Numbered from the stretch's first letter, positions 1 to 9,576 are shown. The stretch is 64,000 nt of DNA from Gordonia namibiensis NBRC 108229 (GCF_000298235.1 NZ_BAHE01000007.1:1-64000); one strand, 5' to 3'. Notes: generated from the letters alone by a model not told the origin. Translations and numbers: made by a program.

Positions 1-80
1 CAGCGAACGGGTGGGCACCTTCGCTCGCACCTCAGGGAACGGGTAAGCACCTTCACCTCTGGGAGCGGGTGGGCATCTCC
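1..80. repeat. degenerate direct repeats at the window edge
   Basis: Three imperfect copies of a GGGAACGGGTGGGCACCTTC-like sequence begin near 4, 36 and 62, spaced 32 and 26 bases apart. They lie downstream of cydC and run off the window edge, so the full array cannot be judged. No gene is seen here. Confidence 0.5.
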
Positions 81-110
81 CCCGACAGCCGGCAGACTTC
101 AACTCCACCG

Positions 111-132
111 GCAGACTTCGATCGACGTCTGC
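111..132. terminator. possible terminator of the cyd operon
   Basis: GCAGAC at 111-116 pairs with GTCTGC at 127-132. It lies about 20 bases beyond the cydC stop on the transcribed strand. The stem is short and there is no clear U-tract, so this is only a candidate. Confidence 0.25.
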
Positions 133-154
133 AAGTCGAGTTGAGGTTCGCCGG

Positions 155-1873
155 TCAGGAGTCGCGCGCCGAGGCCGGTTCCAGCTCCACCACCTGCGCA
201 CTGCCGACGTCTGCCGGGAGCTGGTGGGTCACGACCACGACGATGCGATCGGGACCGAAGAGGTCGTCCTCGACACCGAGGAGGCGTCGGAGGAGACCGT
301 CGGCGTCGTCGGCAGAGAGGTGTTCGGTCGGCTCGTCGAGCAGGACCATCGGTGCCGGGTGGAGCAGCGCGCGAGCGAGGAGCAGACGTCGACGCTCGCC
401 GCCGCTGACGGCGTCGGCACCGCCGGTCAGGGTGGTGTCCAGACCGTCCGGAAGCCGTTCGGCCCAGCCGTCGAGGCCGACCGTCGTCAGCGCCGCGAGG
501 ATCTCGTCGTCCGTGGCGTCACCCCGCGCGACGCGCATGTTCTCGCGGACCGACGTCGAAAAGAGATGTGCTTCCTCGGTGAAATAGCAACCGGCCGAGC
601 GAAGGTCGACGGGTGCGCGGCTCGACACGTCGACACAGGCGATGTCCCCGTCGACCGGATTGAGCAGCCCGGCGAGGGTCAGCAGAAGTGTGGACTTGCC
701 GACGCCGCTGGGTCCGACGACCGCCAGCCGCGATCCCGGCCGCAGGTCGAGGTCCAGACCGTCCGCAGGACCGAGGACACCACGGTCCCCGCGGCCCCAC
801 CGCAATCGGTCGGTCGACACCTCGACCATGCCGCGGTGGACCGCCACATCTGCACCGGACGGTTCGGTGCTGTCCGCGGCGTGTGCGCCGTCGACCAGAG
901 CCATCACCCGCGCGGCGCTCTGACGACTGCGCTCGATCTGCAGTCCGGCCTCGGTCAGCGGCGCGGTCGACTCGAAAGCCGAGAGCGGAAGCAGGATCAG
1001 CACACCGAGGATCATCGGGGTGAGCCCCTCACCACTGGCGATCCCGGCGATCGAACCGGTTGTCTGCGACGCCAACTGGATGGCGATCACGCAGGCCGCG
1101 ACCAGCGACGCACCCATCGCGAGCGGGGTTGCCGCGGCGGCCGCCGCCTCCAGCCGACGACCCCGATCGGTGGCCGCGACGTGCCGGCGATCGGCATCCG
1201 CGGCGGTCTCGAGCAGTTCCTCACGCCGACGCGCGACGACGAGTTCGGATGCGTGCCACAGGGTGGTCGTCGTGGCCTCTGCGGATTCGGTGGCGGCCCG
1301 CGCACCGTCGCGGAGGGCCGAGGCAGCACCGCGTGCCGCGAGCCACGGGGCGAGACCGCCGCTGATGATGAGCGCGACGGCGAGCACTGCGGCGGCGGGC
1401 AGCGAGACCAGCGCCATCACGACGACCGCGGCCACCGCCGTCGTCACACCTACACCGATGGGGATCAGGCCGCGGATGAGTGCGTTGCCGATCTCGTCGA
1501 TGTCATCGCCGGTGCGGGTCAACAGGTCTCCGCGCCGGAGGGTCACCGAGTAGGCCGGTGAGCCGGTCGCGAGCGCCGTGTAGACCCGTTCGCGGGCGGT
1601 CGTCATCGCACGCAGGGCGAGGTCGTGGGTGGCAAGTCGTTCGAGGTAACGGAACAGGCCGCGCGAGATACCGAGTGCGCGCACGGCGGTGATCGCGACC
1701 GACAGGTACAGCACCGGCGGCATCTGCCAGGCCCGGGTGATCAGCCACGCCGACAAGGCCGCGAGGCCGAGCGCCGACAGCGACCCGCCGACGCCGAGCA
1801 GCAGGGCTTTGGCGACCGCACCCCGGCGCAGGCCGAGGAAACCGAGCGCGCGGATCAGTGGGTCGTCGCGCAT
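155..1873 (-). CDS. cydC: CydC, ABC exporter subunit for cytochrome bd assembly
   Basis: This 572-residue protein has an N-terminal transmembrane domain of about 300 residues and a C-terminal ABC ATPase with Walker A GPSGVGKST, signature SGGER and Walker B LLLDEP. CydDC is a heterodimeric inner-membrane ABC transporter that exports thiols (cysteine, glutathione in other bacteria) and is needed to mature cytochrome bd. The ATG start overlaps the end of cydD by 19 bases, which suggests translational coupling. It is the last gene of cydABDC. The assignment as CydC rather than CydD rests on gene order and on the N-terminus (LxRxLGFLG type). Confidence 0.93.
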   Translation of the reverse strand: MRDDPLIRALGFLGLRRGAVAKALLLGVGGSLSALGLAALSAWLITRAWQMPPVLYLSVAITAVRALGISRGLFRYLERLATHDLALRAMTTARERVYTALATGSPAYSVTLRRGDLLTRTGDDIDEIGNALIRGLIPIGVGVTTAVAAVVVMALVSLPAAAVLAVALIISGGLAPWLAARGAASALRDGARAATESAEATTTTLWHASELVVARRREELLETAADADRRHVAATDRGRRLEAAAAAATPLAMGASLVAACVIAIQLASQTTGSIAGIASGEGLTPMILGVLILLPLSAFESTAPLTEAGLQIERSRQSAARVMALVDGAHAADSTEPSGADVAVHRGMVEVSTDRLRWGRGDRGVLGPADGLDLDLRPGSRLAVVGPSGVGKSTLLLTLAGLLNPVDGDIACVDVSSRAPVDLRSAGCYFTEEAHLFSTSVRENMRVARGDATDDEILAALTTVGLDGWAERLPDGLDTTLTGGADAVSGGERRRLLLARALLHPAPMVLLDEPTEHLSADDADGLLRRLLGVEDDLFGPDRIVVVVTHQLPADVGSAQVVELEPASARDS

Positions 1874-3537
1874 GGCACACCTCCGTCGAATTCGACCACC
1901 TGGTCGGCGAATTCACGCGCGATCCCCCGGTGGGCCACCACGATGACCGTGTCACCGGCGCGTGCACGGTCGCGGAGCACGGTGAGGACCGCACGTTCGG
2001 ACGCCTCGTCGAGGTGGGCGGTCGGCTCGTCGAGCAGCAACAGCGGAGCCGGCGACGCGAGCACTCGCGTGAGTGCGAGCCGCTGACGCTGGCCGGCGGA
2101 GAGCCCTACGCCGCCCGCGCCGAGCCGGGTGTCGAGCCGCTTGGGCAGTTCGAGCACGACGGAGTCGAATCCGCTGGCCGTCGCGGCACGGTCGGCAGCG
2201 TCGCGGTCAAGCGCGCCGAAGAGTTCCACGTTCTCGCCGACCGTGCCCGGCACGACGACCGGCTGCTGCGGCAGCCAGGCGATCTGCTCGTGCAGGGACT
2301 CTGGATCGGCATGGGTGACCGGGATGGACCCGATGAGCACCGAACCGTCGTCGGGGGTCAGCAGACCCATGATCGCGGCCAGGGTCGTGGATTTCCCCGA
2401 ACCGTTCGGCCCGGTGAACAGCGTGAGCGAGCCGGGCCGGATCGTCGCGCGCAACGACTCCGGCGCCCAGCCGTCACGGCCGTGCACCCCGAGGTCGAGG
2501 ATGGTGATCGGCGCGCCCGCTACGGTGAGGCCGCGGCCACCGCTGACCGGTATCGGCGCGGCGTCCTCGGGAGAGTCGATCAGCTCGAAGACCTCCCCGG
2601 CGGCGGTCACGCCATCGGCGGAGTTGTGGAACTGTGCGCCGACGCGTCGGAGCGGCAGATATGCCTCGGGCGCCAGGATCAGCGCGAAAACACCTGCGTA
2701 GAGCGACATCTCGCCGAACACCAGGCGCAGACCGATGCCGACGGCGACCAGGGCGACGCACAGGGTCGCGAGCAGCTCGAGGACGGCCCCGGACAGGAAC
2801 GCCACCCGCAGCGAGCTCATTGTCGAACGCCGGTGTGCCTCACCGAGTTCGGCCACCTGGGCGGCCGGGGTCTCGGCGCGGTTCAGCGCCCGCAGAGTCG
2901 GCAACCCGGCGATCAGATCCAGCAGCTGCGCGGTCAGTCTGCTCATCGTCGCCAGCTTGCGGGTGGTGCGATCCCGGGTCATGAGTCCGACGAGAACCAT
3001 GAAGATCGGGATGAGCGGCAACGTGATCAGGATGATCAACGCCGACGGCCAGTCGGCGAAGGCGATCACCACGGTCACCGTCGGCGTGAGGATCACCGCG
3101 CTCACGAGTGCCGGCAGGAACCCGGAGAGATACGGCCCGAGCGCATCCAGTCCCCGCAACAGCACGGTCGCCGCGTGCTCACGCTGCGCCAGCAGCTTTC
3201 GCGGTGACGTCCGACGCGGGTCGGTGAGCACGTCGAGTGCCTCCGACCGCAGTTCCGCGATCGCCTGGTCCGCCGCACGGTGCGCATACCGGTCGTGCCC
3301 GTAGGCCATCACGGCGCGAGCGGTCATCGCGACAGCCAGGACGACCAGGTGCACCCACTGCGCGTCGAAAGACCGCGACCCCGGGAAGACGATCAGCTCC
3401 GACAGGATCGAGGCGGCCATACCCGCGGCCACGATGATCGCGATCACCTGCGCCACGGAGAACGCCGCCGTGACCGCGACGTAGCGTCGGGTCGTCGGTG
3501 AATACCGCAGCAGCCGCGGGTCGACCGGAGGCGTCAC
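1855..3537 (-). CDS. cydD: CydD, ABC exporter subunit for cytochrome bd assembly
   Basis: This 560-residue protein fuses a six-helix ABC exporter membrane domain to an ATPase with Walker A TGPNGSGKST, signature LSAGQRQR and Walker B LLLLDEPTAHLD. It should pair with CydC in the cytoplasmic membrane to support haem insertion into cytochrome bd. The GTG start shares four bases (GTGA) with the cydB stop, a typical coupled junction. Position directly after cydB is the usual actinobacterial cydABDC order. Confidence 0.93.
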   Translation of the reverse strand: MTPPVDPRLLRYSPTTRRYVAVTAAFSVAQVIAIIVAAGMAASILSELIVFPGSRSFDAQWVHLVVLAVAMTARAVMAYGHDRYAHRAADQAIAELRSEALDVLTDPRRTSPRKLLAQREHAATVLLRGLDALGPYLSGFLPALVSAVILTPTVTVVIAFADWPSALIILITLPLIPIFMVLVGLMTRDRTTRKLATMSRLTAQLLDLIAGLPTLRALNRAETPAAQVAELGEAHRRSTMSSLRVAFLSGAVLELLATLCVALVAVGIGLRLVFGEMSLYAGVFALILAPEAYLPLRRVGAQFHNSADGVTAAGEVFELIDSPEDAAPIPVSGGRGLTVAGAPITILDLGVHGRDGWAPESLRATIRPGSLTLFTGPNGSGKSTTLAAIMGLLTPDDGSVLIGSIPVTHADPESLHEQIAWLPQQPVVVPGTVGENVELFGALDRDAADRAATASGFDSVVLELPKRLDTRLGAGGVGLSAGQRQRLALTRVLASPAPLLLLDEPTAHLDEASERAVLTVLRDRARAGDTVIVVAHRGIAREFADQVVEFDGGVPCATTH

Positions 3538-4616
3538 TTGCTCGACACGCGCAGCGAGGGCAGGCCGTGATGCTCCGGGATGTTCCCGACCGACAGGCGC
3601 TTACGGAACACCCAGTAGCTCCACGCCTGGTAACCGATCACCACCGGGGTGATGAACAACGCCGCCCACGTCATCACCGTCAGCGTGTAGTCGCTCGACG
3701 ACGTGTTGTCGATGGTCAGGTTCCAGTCCGGGTTCAGGGTCGAGGGCAGCGCGTTCGGGAACAGCACCGCGAACAAGGTGGCCACCGTCCCGGCGATCGC
3801 GATCGAGGTGAACAGGAACGCCCATCCCTCCCGGCGCACCTGCGTCGCGACGAGCATGCCCACCGCGGCGACCGCGGCGATCAGCACCGGGATCCAGGTC
3901 CAGCCGTTGCCGTAAGCGAACTGCGTCCACAGCAGGAACGCGGCGGCCACGACGAGCGTCGGCCATGCGAGCCGGGAGGCGTAGCGGGCCGAATCCTCTT
4001 GCAGGACACCGGAGGTCTTCAGCGACAGGAACACCGCACCATGGGTGAGGAAGGCGAGCAGGGTCGTCGCACCGCCGAGCAGCGCGTACGGGTTCAGCAG
4101 GTTGAAGAACCCGCCGGTGTACTGGGCGTCGGCGTCGATCGGCAGGCCCCGCACCACGTTCGCGAAGGCGACCCCCCACAGGATCGCGGGAATCCACGAC
4201 CCCAGACCGATGCCGATGTCGCACCACTTCCGCCAGCGCGGATCGTTGATCTTGCCGCGCCACTCGATCGCGCACACACGGGTGATGAGGCCGATCAGAA
4301 TGAGGAACAGCGGCAGGTAGAAGGCGGTGAACATCGTTGCGTACCAACCACCGAACGCCGCGAAGAGCGCGCCACCCGCGGTGAGCAGCCAGACCTCGTT
4401 GCCGTCCCACACCGGTCCGATGGTGTTGAGCAGCGCCCGCCGGCGCTTGTCGGGGTCGGCCTCGGGATCGTCGGGTGCGACCTTGTCGTCGCCACCGGTG
4501 TGACTCGACCCGAGGATCGGCATGAGCATGCCGACGCCGAAGTCGAAACCCTCGAGGACGAAGTAGCCGACGAAGAGCACGGCGATGATGAGGAACCAGA
4601 ATTCCGGGAGTCCCAT
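3534..4616 (-). CDS. cydB: cytochrome bd ubiquinol oxidase subunit II
   Basis: This 360-residue polytopic membrane protein begins MGLPEFWFLIIAVLFVGYF and carries the GFDFGVGML and GPVWDGNEVWL motifs typical of CydB. With CydA it forms the high-affinity terminal quinol oxidase that reduces oxygen to water without pumping protons. It starts 11 bases after cydA and its stop overlaps the cydD start. The length is within the usual range for the family. Confidence 0.97.
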   Translation of the reverse strand: MGLPEFWFLIIAVLFVGYFVLEGFDFGVGMLMPILGSSHTGGDDKVAPDDPEADPDKRRRALLNTIGPVWDGNEVWLLTAGGALFAAFGGWYATMFTAFYLPLFLILIGLITRVCAIEWRGKINDPRWRKWCDIGIGLGSWIPAILWGVAFANVVRGLPIDADAQYTGGFFNLLNPYALLGGATTLLAFLTHGAVFLSLKTSGVLQEDSARYASRLAWPTLVVAAAFLLWTQFAYGNGWTWIPVLIAAVAAVGMLVATQVRREGWAFLFTSIAIAGTVATLFAVLFPNALPSTLNPDWNLTIDNTSSSDYTLTVMTWAALFITPVVIGYQAWSYWVFRKRLSVGNIPEHHGLPSLRVSSK

Positions 4617-4627
4617 GTCACTCTCCT

Positions 4628-6220
4628 CTAGTACGCGAACGAGAGCTGTTTGGGCTCATCGGAATCGGAATCGGAGTCGGCTTCGTCGTCGCTGTGGCCT
4701 GGTGGCCGGGAGTCGTAGCTCGCCGGTCCCTCGATCACGTAGCGGCGCTGCAGCATGAACCAGACGACACCCAGCGCACCGTAGAGCAGCGTGAACCCGA
4801 TCAGGGTGACGAGCACCGTCCCCGCGGTGTGGTTGGAGACGCCGTTCTGCACGAGCATGCTGATGCGCAGCGGATCGAGGTCGTCCTCCCAGTTGGGTGC
4901 GACAACCCAAGGCTGGCGGCCCATCTCGGTGAAGATCCAGCCGGAGCTGTTGGCCAGGAACGGGGTCGGGATCATCAGCAGGGCGATGAAGCCGAATCGC
5001 CTCGACTCGACCACCCGCTTGCGGCGCGTGTACCAGAGGCCGCCGAGGGCCACGACCACCGAGCCGGCCGCCCATGTGATCATCGCCCGGAAACCCCAGT
5101 AGGTGACGAACAGGTTGGGTGCGAAGTTCTGGTTTGCGGGCACGTTCGGGTTGTCGGCGAAGGCCTTCGTGTACTGCTCCTGCAGCTCCTCGACGCCCTG
5201 CAGGGTCGAATCGAAGGAGTGATCGGCCAGGAACGACAGCATCTTGGGGATCTCGATGATGTGATCGATGTTCTCGCAGTTGTTCTGACGTCCGATGGAG
5301 AGGACGGAGAAGCCGGGGCCGGTCTCGGTCTCGCAGAGCGATTCCGCCGAGGCCATCTTCATCGGCTGTTGCTTGAACATGATCTGCGCCTGGATGTCAC
5401 CGGTGATGAACAGCGCGACGCCCGAGACGAGCGTGACCCACAGCGCGAACCGGGTGACCGGCCGCCACAGGTCGCGCGCGTCTTTCTCCAGGTCTTCCGG
5501 GGTGGCGTCGACGTGGCTCGGCGATGTGCTCTCCGGGACCTCACTGGTGTCACCGGTCCCGGACGCTTCCCGCAACTTCTTGGCGCGCCACGTGTTCCGG
5601 GCCATCCACCAGATGCCGATGGCCGCGACGAAGGTGCCCGCGGTCAGGAACGCACCGGCGATCACGTGCGGGAAGGCGGCGAGCGTCGTGTTGTTGGTGA
5701 TGACGGCGAAGAAGTCGTTCATGGCGGGGCGGCCACGGGTCTCGTCCCACTCGACGCCGACGGGGTGCTGCATCCACGAGTTCGCGGCGATGATGAAGTA
5801 CGCCGACGCGTTTACGCCGATGGCCGCCAACCAGATACACGCCAGATGGACGCGTCGCGGCAGTCGGTCCCAGCCGAAGATCCAGAGTCCGATGAAGGTC
5901 GACTCCAGGAAGAAGGCGACCAGGCCTTCCAGCGCCAGCGGCGCACCGAAGACATCCGCGACGAAGCGGCTGTACTCACTCCAGTTCATCCCGAACTGGA
6001 ACTCCTGCACGATGCCGGTGGCCACGCCGAGCGCGAAGTTGATCAGGAAGAGCTTCCCGAAGAACCGGGTCGCGCGCAGCCACTGCTCGTTGCCGGTGAC
6101 GTGCCACACCGTCTGCATCACCGCGATCATCGGTGCGAGACCGATGGTCAGCGGCACCAGGATGAAGTGATAGACGGTCGTGATACCGAATTGCCATCTG
6201 GAGACGTCCAGAGCGTCCAT
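4628..6220 (-). CDS. cydA: cytochrome bd ubiquinol oxidase subunit I
   Basis: This 530-residue protein carries the haem- and quinol-binding subunit features: an N-terminal RWQFGITTVYHF segment with the conserved histidine at about residue 18, the EFQFGMNWSEYSR motif, a second His in FPHVIAGAF, and the GRQPWVV motif in the C-terminal half. The final 20 residues are highly acidic (DDEADSDSDSDEP). It heads the cydABDC operon. About 50 bases upstream of the ATG is an inverted repeat (6269-6289) that could bind a regulator. Mycobacterial cyd operons are induced under low oxygen or respiratory inhibition. Confidence 0.97.
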   Translation of the reverse strand: MDALDVSRWQFGITTVYHFILVPLTIGLAPMIAVMQTVWHVTGNEQWLRATRFFGKLFLINFALGVATGIVQEFQFGMNWSEYSRFVADVFGAPLALEGLVAFFLESTFIGLWIFGWDRLPRRVHLACIWLAAIGVNASAYFIIAANSWMQHPVGVEWDETRGRPAMNDFFAVITNNTTLAAFPHVIAGAFLTAGTFVAAIGIWWMARNTWRAKKLREASGTGDTSEVPESTSPSHVDATPEDLEKDARDLWRPVTRFALWVTLVSGVALFITGDIQAQIMFKQQPMKMASAESLCETETGPGFSVLSIGRQNNCENIDHIIEIPKMLSFLADHSFDSTLQGVEELQEQYTKAFADNPNVPANQNFAPNLFVTYWGFRAMITWAAGSVVVALGGLWYTRRKRVVESRRFGFIALLMIPTPFLANSSGWIFTEMGRQPWVVAPNWEDDLDPLRISMLVQNGVSNHTAGTVLVTLIGFTLLYGALGVVWFMLQRRYVIEGPASYDSRPPGHSDDEADSDSDSDEPKQLSFAY

Positions 6221-6268
6221 GTATGCCTCGAATCAGGTCACCGGCTGAGCCGGCGGGTGCCGAAGTCG

Positions 6269-6289
6269 CCTACTACTTCCGGTAGTAGG
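6269..6289. promoter_or_regulatory. inverted repeat upstream of cydA, candidate operator
   Basis: CCTACTAC (6269-6276) and GTAGTAGG (6282-6289) are exact complements separated by five bases. The element is 49-69 bases upstream of the cydA ATG, where an operator would lie. It does not resemble the Rex site known from other actinobacterial cyd operons. The binding protein is unknown. Confidence 0.45.
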
Positions 6290-6427
6290 TCCTGAGCGCG
6301 ACGTTACGCCTGGTCGCCGACCCTGTTCAAGCGCCAAAAGTCCCATCGGGCCACCGCCGCCGGTGCATTCGCTCTCACCCGCGACCAGGTGTGATGCGGA
6401 CCCGGGATCAGCGCGGAGTGACCGAGA

Positions 6428-7297
6428 TCAATCGCCTTCCGCGGCAATGGCCCGGTCCACCAGACCGGAGAACCGGTCGGCGTCGGCAGGCACCGGCATC
6501 ACGTACCGATTGAGATGGGTGACCCGGGCCGCGAGCGTCACACTGCTGACCAGCCAGACCGAGTCGGCCGCCACGAGGTCCTCCGGGCGCAGGATCTCGA
6601 CCTTGGTCTTCCAGCCCTCCGCATCGGCGAGATCGAAGACGGCCTGGGCCGTCGTCGAGGCGAGGATGCCGATCTCCGTCGGCGGGGTGACCAACGTGTC
6701 CCCGTACACCGCGACCACCGTCGAGCGCGGCCCCTCGAGCACCGCCCCCTCGCTGCTGACGAAGATGACGTCGTCGTAGCCCTCGGATGCGGCATGACGC
6801 AGCGCAGCCATGTTGGTGGCATAGCTCAGCGTCTTCGCGCCGAGCAGTTGCCACGGCGCCCTGGCCGCCAGGTCGATGGAGAAACCGCGCTCGAGGGTGA
6901 CCACCGAGACGCCGTCCGCGCGCGCGGAGGCGACGCGCTCGGGCACCCGCTCGACGGTCAGGTAGGCCGTCGGGGCGTACCCGTGTTCGCGTCCGCGGGT
7001 GTAGACCAGGCGCAGCAACGCCTCGTCCGACGTCCCGTGCTCGGCAGTCCACAACTTGACCGCGTTCTCGATGGCAGCGCGCCACTCGTCGGGGTCCGGC
7101 GCCGGGAGCTCCATGGCGGTCGCGCTCCGGACGAGGCGTTCGAGGTGCAGGCGCACCCCACGCGCCCGGCCGGCACGGACGAGCAGGGTCTCGAAGACGC
7201 CGTCGCCGCGTACCGCCGCGAGGTCGTCGGCGTGCAGGAATGGTGCATCGGCGTCGTGTTGGGTGCCGTCGAGGGTGAGCAGGATCGAATCCGACAT
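6428..7297 (-). CDS. pabC: aminotransferase class IV, aminodeoxychorismate lyase-like
   Basis: This 289-residue fold-type IV PLP enzyme has the GDGVFETLLV motif near residue 30, a lysine-containing AKTLSYATNMAALR segment where the PLP lysine is expected, and SSEGAVLEGPRSTV in the PLP-phosphate region. PabC converts 4-amino-4-deoxychorismate to 4-aminobenzoate and pyruvate for folate synthesis, but branched-chain or D-amino acid aminotransferases share the fold. I chose the ATG at 7297 (MSDSILLTLDG) because upstream in-frame codons translate to unstructured sequence overlapping the divergent gene. In mycobacteria a homologue sits at the same place near a ygfZ-like gene and DUF3073. Confidence 0.8.
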   Translation of the reverse strand: MSDSILLTLDGTQHDADAPFLHADDLAAVRGDGVFETLLVRAGRARGVRLHLERLVRSATAMELPAPDPDEWRAAIENAVKLWTAEHGTSDEALLRLVYTRGREHGYAPTAYLTVERVPERVASARADGVSVVTLERGFSIDLAARAPWQLLGAKTLSYATNMAALRHAASEGYDDVIFVSSEGAVLEGPRSTVVAVYGDTLVTPPTEIGILASTTAQAVFDLADAEGWKTKVEILRPEDLVAADSVWLVSSVTLAARVTHLNRYVMPVPADADRFSGLVDRAIAAEGD

Positions 7298-7371
7298 GGA
7301 TAAGAGGCTCCCACGAGCCCCCGACCCCTGCTCCACACCCCTGGTGCGCGACCGACCCGTAGAATCGACCC

Positions 7372-8550
7372 GTGAGCCGTTCACCCATCCTGACCAGGCA
7401 TTCCGAGGGCGGGGCGGTCGCCGGCCCCGGAGAGTTCCACTCATCGGAGACCCCGTGGCACTTCGGTGATCCACTCGGGGAACAGAGAGCCGCCGCCACC
7501 GGGGTCATCGTCGTCGACCGTTCCGACCGCGCCGTCATCGAGATCCCCGGCGAGGAGCGCCTGAGCTGGCTGCACACCATCTCTAGCCAGCACATCGCCG
7601 CACTCCCCGACCGCCGTAGTGCGGAGAACCTGTCTCTCGACGCCAACGGTCGCGTCGAGGAGCACTTCGTCATGACCGACATCGATGGCATCACCTGGGT
7701 CGACACCGAGGGTGCACGCGGTGAGGCCCTCGCCGGATTCCTCGCCAAGATGGTGTTCTGGGCCAAGGCGCAGCCGGCCCCGCGGACCGACATGAGGGTC
7801 CTCACCCTCGTCGGTCCGGGTGCGGTGACCGGACCCGTTGCCGAGCTCCTCGAGATCCCCGCGGACGCGGACGTCTACCAGGCGGGCAATCTGCCCGAGA
7901 CGCACCACGAGGACGAGCCGCTCGGCTTCTGGCGACGGATGCCGCCGCTCGGCGAGAACCGCGACCTCCCCGTCGTCGACCTCGTCCTGCCCGAGTACGT
8001 CCTGCTGCGCTGGTGGGACGCACTGGTCGAGGCCGGCGCCCGGATGGCCGGCAGCTGGGCGTACGACGCGCTGCGTGTCGCGGCCCGCCGTCCGCGCCTC
8101 GGCGCCGACACCGACGAGCGGACGATCCCGCACGAGGTCGACTGGATCGGTGGTCCGGCCGATCAGGGCGCCGTCCATCTCGACAAGGGCTGTTATCGCG
8201 GCCAGGAGACGGTGGCCCGGGTCCACAACCTCGGCAAGTCGCCACGACGCCTGGTACTGCTGCATCTCGACGGGAGCTCGGATCAGCGTCCGACGACCGG
8301 CGATCCGGTCACCGCCGCCGGCCGCACCGTCGGCCGCCTCGGCACCGTCATCGATCACTACGAGTGGGGTCCCATCGCTCTCGCGCTCGTCAAGCGCAAC
8401 GTCGGTGCGGACGTCGAACTGACGATCGGGACCGAGGAGCCGGTGAGCGCACGCATCGACCCGGACTCCATCCGCGAGGACGATCGCGTCCAGGCCGGTC
8501 GCGCCGCTGTCGAACGGCTGCGCAGCGGCTCGGTCACCCCGGGTAGCTGA
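7372..8550 (+). CDS. YgfZ/GcvT-like folate-binding protein
   Basis: This 392-residue protein carries the YgfZ hallmark LDKGCYRGQE near residue 270, containing the K-G-C-x-G-Q-E pattern with the reactive cysteine. YgfZ proteins bind tetrahydrofolate and help build or repair iron-sulfur clusters of certain enzymes. They resemble GcvT but lack a glycine-cleavage partner, and none is present here. The GTG start lies 74 bases from the divergent pabC-like start. A MOSC gene follows after 3 bases, so the two are probably co-transcribed. Confidence 0.85.
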   Translation: MSRSPILTRHSEGGAVAGPGEFHSSETPWHFGDPLGEQRAAATGVIVVDRSDRAVIEIPGEERLSWLHTISSQHIAALPDRRSAENLSLDANGRVEEHFVMTDIDGITWVDTEGARGEALAGFLAKMVFWAKAQPAPRTDMRVLTLVGPGAVTGPVAELLEIPADADVYQAGNLPETHHEDEPLGFWRRMPPLGENRDLPVVDLVLPEYVLLRWWDALVEAGARMAGSWAYDALRVAARRPRLGADTDERTIPHEVDWIGGPADQGAVHLDKGCYRGQETVARVHNLGKSPRRLVLLHLDGSSDQRPTTGDPVTAAGRTVGRLGTVIDHYEWGPIALALVKRNVGADVELTIGTEEPVSARIDPDSIREDDRVQAGRAAVERLRSGSVTPGS

Positions 8551-8553
8551 CGC

Positions 8554-9231
8554 GTGGACACCGGAACAGTGCTGGCCGTCTGCGCGGCCGGCCGAGATGT
8601 CGTCCTCGACAAGATCGGACCCTCCGCGATCGACAAGCGGCCGCTGGCCGGCCGTGCCGAGGTGCACGAGCTGGGTCTGGTCGCCGACCATCAACGCAAC
8701 CGTAGATATCACGGCGGCGTCGATCAGGCGGTGTACGCCTACGCCGAACCCGACGCGCAACGCTGGTCCGACGAACTCGGACGTGAGCTTCCTTACGGCT
8801 GGTTCGGCGAGAACCTGCGGGTCGACGGGATCGACGTCACCGACGCCTTCGTGGGTGAGCGCTGGCAGGTCGGTGACGACGGGCTCCTCCTCGAGACCAC
8901 CATCCCTCGCGTACCGTGCCGGACCTTCGCGGTCTGGGCGGATGAGCCCAGGTGGGTGAAGAGGTTCATGGACCAGGCCGATTTCGGTGCCTACCTGCGG
9001 GTTCTCCAACCGGGCACGGTGGCCGCGGGCGATTCGGTGACGGTGATCCACCGTCCCGACCATGGCGTCCGGGTCCGACAACTGCTCGTCGACGCCGACC
9101 CCGAGTCGATCAGGACACTGCTCGCCGCCGACGATCTGCCGGTCAAGGTCCGTCGCGAGGCGCAGCGGATTCTGGGCAAGGTGGAGAGATCGGGCGGCGC
9201 GGCGAGGCAGGGCGCGGCACACAAGTCCTGA
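8554..9231 (+). CDS. MOSC domain protein (YiiM-like)
   Basis: This 225-residue protein has a MOSC domain with HGGVDQAVYAY, WFGENLRVDG and the conserved cysteine in IPRVPCRTFAVW. MOSC domains are sulfur-carrier folds. YiiM-type members reduce N-hydroxylated bases or process molybdenum-cofactor-linked sulfur in other bacteria. The C-terminal 50 residues form a short helical extension. It starts with GTG three bases after the ygfZ-like gene. The substrate cannot be read from the sequence. Confidence 0.8.
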   Translation: MDTGTVLAVCAAGRDVVLDKIGPSAIDKRPLAGRAEVHELGLVADHQRNRRYHGGVDQAVYAYAEPDAQRWSDELGRELPYGWFGENLRVDGIDVTDAFVGERWQVGDDGLLLETTIPRVPCRTFAVWADEPRWVKRFMDQADFGAYLRVLQPGTVAAGDSVTVIHRPDHGVRVRQLLVDADPESIRTLLAADDLPVKVRREAQRILGKVERSGGAARQGAAHKS

Positions 9232-9325
9232 AGGCGCGCTAGACTGGGCAGCACGACAGAATTACTTCAAGAGAACGGGGCCGCCAAATCGTTGGCCGCC
9301 CCGTCATTTTGCGAGGGGGTCCCGT

Positions 9326-9502
9326 ATGGGCCGCGGCCGGGCAAAGGCAAAGCAGACGAAGGTTGCTCGTCAGCTGAAGTACTCCACTCCGAACACCGAT
9401 CTCGAAAGCCTGCAGCGTGAGCTGTCCGGGCAGACCAGCTCGGTAGATCGTCCGGATCCGGTGGATGAGTGGTTGGACGAGGACGAGTGGCGCCGCGCCT
9501 GA
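9326..9502 (+). CDS. DUF3073 small basic/acidic protein
   Basis: This 58-residue protein begins MGRGRAKAKQTKVARQLKYS and ends with the acidic VDEWLDEDEWRRA, the signature of DUF3073, an actinobacterial family of unknown function. Its place next to purM and purF is conserved in mycobacteria. A good purine-rich region (GAGGGGG) precedes the ATG. The basic N-terminus and acidic tail suggest a nucleic-acid- or ribosome-associated role, which is inference only. Confidence 0.85.
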   Translation: MGRGRAKAKQTKVARQLKYSTPNTDLESLQRELSGQTSSVDRPDPVDEWLDEDEWRRA

Positions 9503-9576
9503 GGCGCGCCACTCATGGGTGCCGGTCTCCCCGACGACACCCGATCCCACCCCACCACGACCTCTCCGCTCAGCGG

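Noticed and set aside
3498..4631. Long plus-strand open frame antisense to cydB (and similar frames antisense to cydA, purL, hsaA and the LivHMG gene)
   Set aside because: The frames are rich in Arg, Gly, Asp and His, have no domain or ribosome site, and mirror conserved genes on the other strand. They are by-products of high GC content.
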